DNA of 53,165 bases from Pseudomonadota bacterium (GTDB lineage Bacteria > Myxococcota_A > Polyangia > Polyangiales > Polyangiaceae). The stretch lies in assembly GCA_023428245.1 (NCBI GenBank), contig JAEYYX010000031.1, forward strand, positions 1 to 53,165, given 5' to 3'. The first letter of the stretch is position 1; the number at the start of each line of letters is the position of its first letter. Shown one piece after another: positions 53,131 to 53,165 of the stretch. The notes under the pieces are model-generated. The model ran no database searches. It worked only from the letters and a program-made list of their open reading frames with translations, and had not been told where the DNA came from. The translations under genes were made by a program, and so were the position numbers.

Positions 53131-53165
53131 GGGGGGGGGGGGGGGGGGCGGGCGGCGGGGGGGCG
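53131..53165. other. G-homopolymer at the window end, probable sequencing artefact
   Basis: Eighteen G in a row (53131-53148) are followed by 17 bases of only G and C, with G predominant. Such runs at a contig end are typical of two-colour sequencing chemistry, where absence of signal is called G. The last ~35 bases should not be interpreted. Confidence 0.75.

Overview
This window looks like a single contig from a member of the Myxococcota (delta-proteobacterial myxobacteria and relatives). The evidence is GC-rich DNA with a strong CTC bias for leucine, a CHASE-domain Ser/Thr kinase, secreted proteins with Gly/Ser-rich linkers, an OmpA protein with thrombospondin type 3 repeats, a zinc-ribbon protein with repeated KGTM motifs, and a mevalonate-pathway operon in an otherwise Gram-negative gene set. 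The phylum is well supported; I cannot name the genus.

Layout. 1-1.64 kb: pstB and phoU (phosphate uptake and its control); most of pstB has foreign codon use. 1.78-2.15 kb: a decayed extradiol dioxygenase (DODA family). 2.26-7.15 kb: a membrane Ser/Thr kinase, a tiny putative lipoprotein, an ABC1/UbiB-family kinase and a dipeptide epimerase. 7.2-10.6 kb: secreted and surface proteins and a Fur-family regulator. 10.6-14.9 kb: an ammonium transporter, then two outer-membrane proteins. 15-19 kb: a HAD 5'-nucleotidase, the GTPase YchF and the zinc-ribbon protein. 19.3-28.2 kb: a respiratory complex I operon, nuoE-F-J-K-L-M-N, lacking nuoG, nuoH and nuoI, with an unusually long NuoL. 28.3-31.8 kb: three lipoproteins and hisC. 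31.9-38.2 kb: a tight six-gene operon on the minus strand (type 2 IPP isomerase, polyprenyl synthase, mevalonate kinase, diphosphomevalonate decarboxylase, phosphomevalonate kinase, class II HMG-CoA reductase). It covers every step from HMG-CoA to prenyl diphosphate. 38.4-42.5 kb: a GAF protein, a CheY-like receiver and trpF-trpB-trpA. 42.6-44.3 kb: a degenerate metallophosphoesterase and hemB. 44.4-46.9 kb: the carboxy(nor)spermidine route to polyamines. 47-49.1 kb: dprA and trmFO. 49.1-52.6 kb: hemW and a bifunctional (p)ppGpp synthetase/hydrolase, divergent. The last 0.5 kb holds one small unknown gene and ends in a G homopolymer.

Most of the content is housekeeping metabolism. Translational coupling through ATGA or GTGA overlaps is common and was used to choose several starts. 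The least ordinary items are the PKD-like C-terminal extension and His-rich loop of NuoL, the repeated KGTM-motif membrane protein, the CHASE-kinase fusion, the metallophosphoesterase with substituted metal ligands, and the codon-use break inside pstB, which may be an assembly join. No tRNA, rRNA, CRISPR array, insertion sequence or phage was found.
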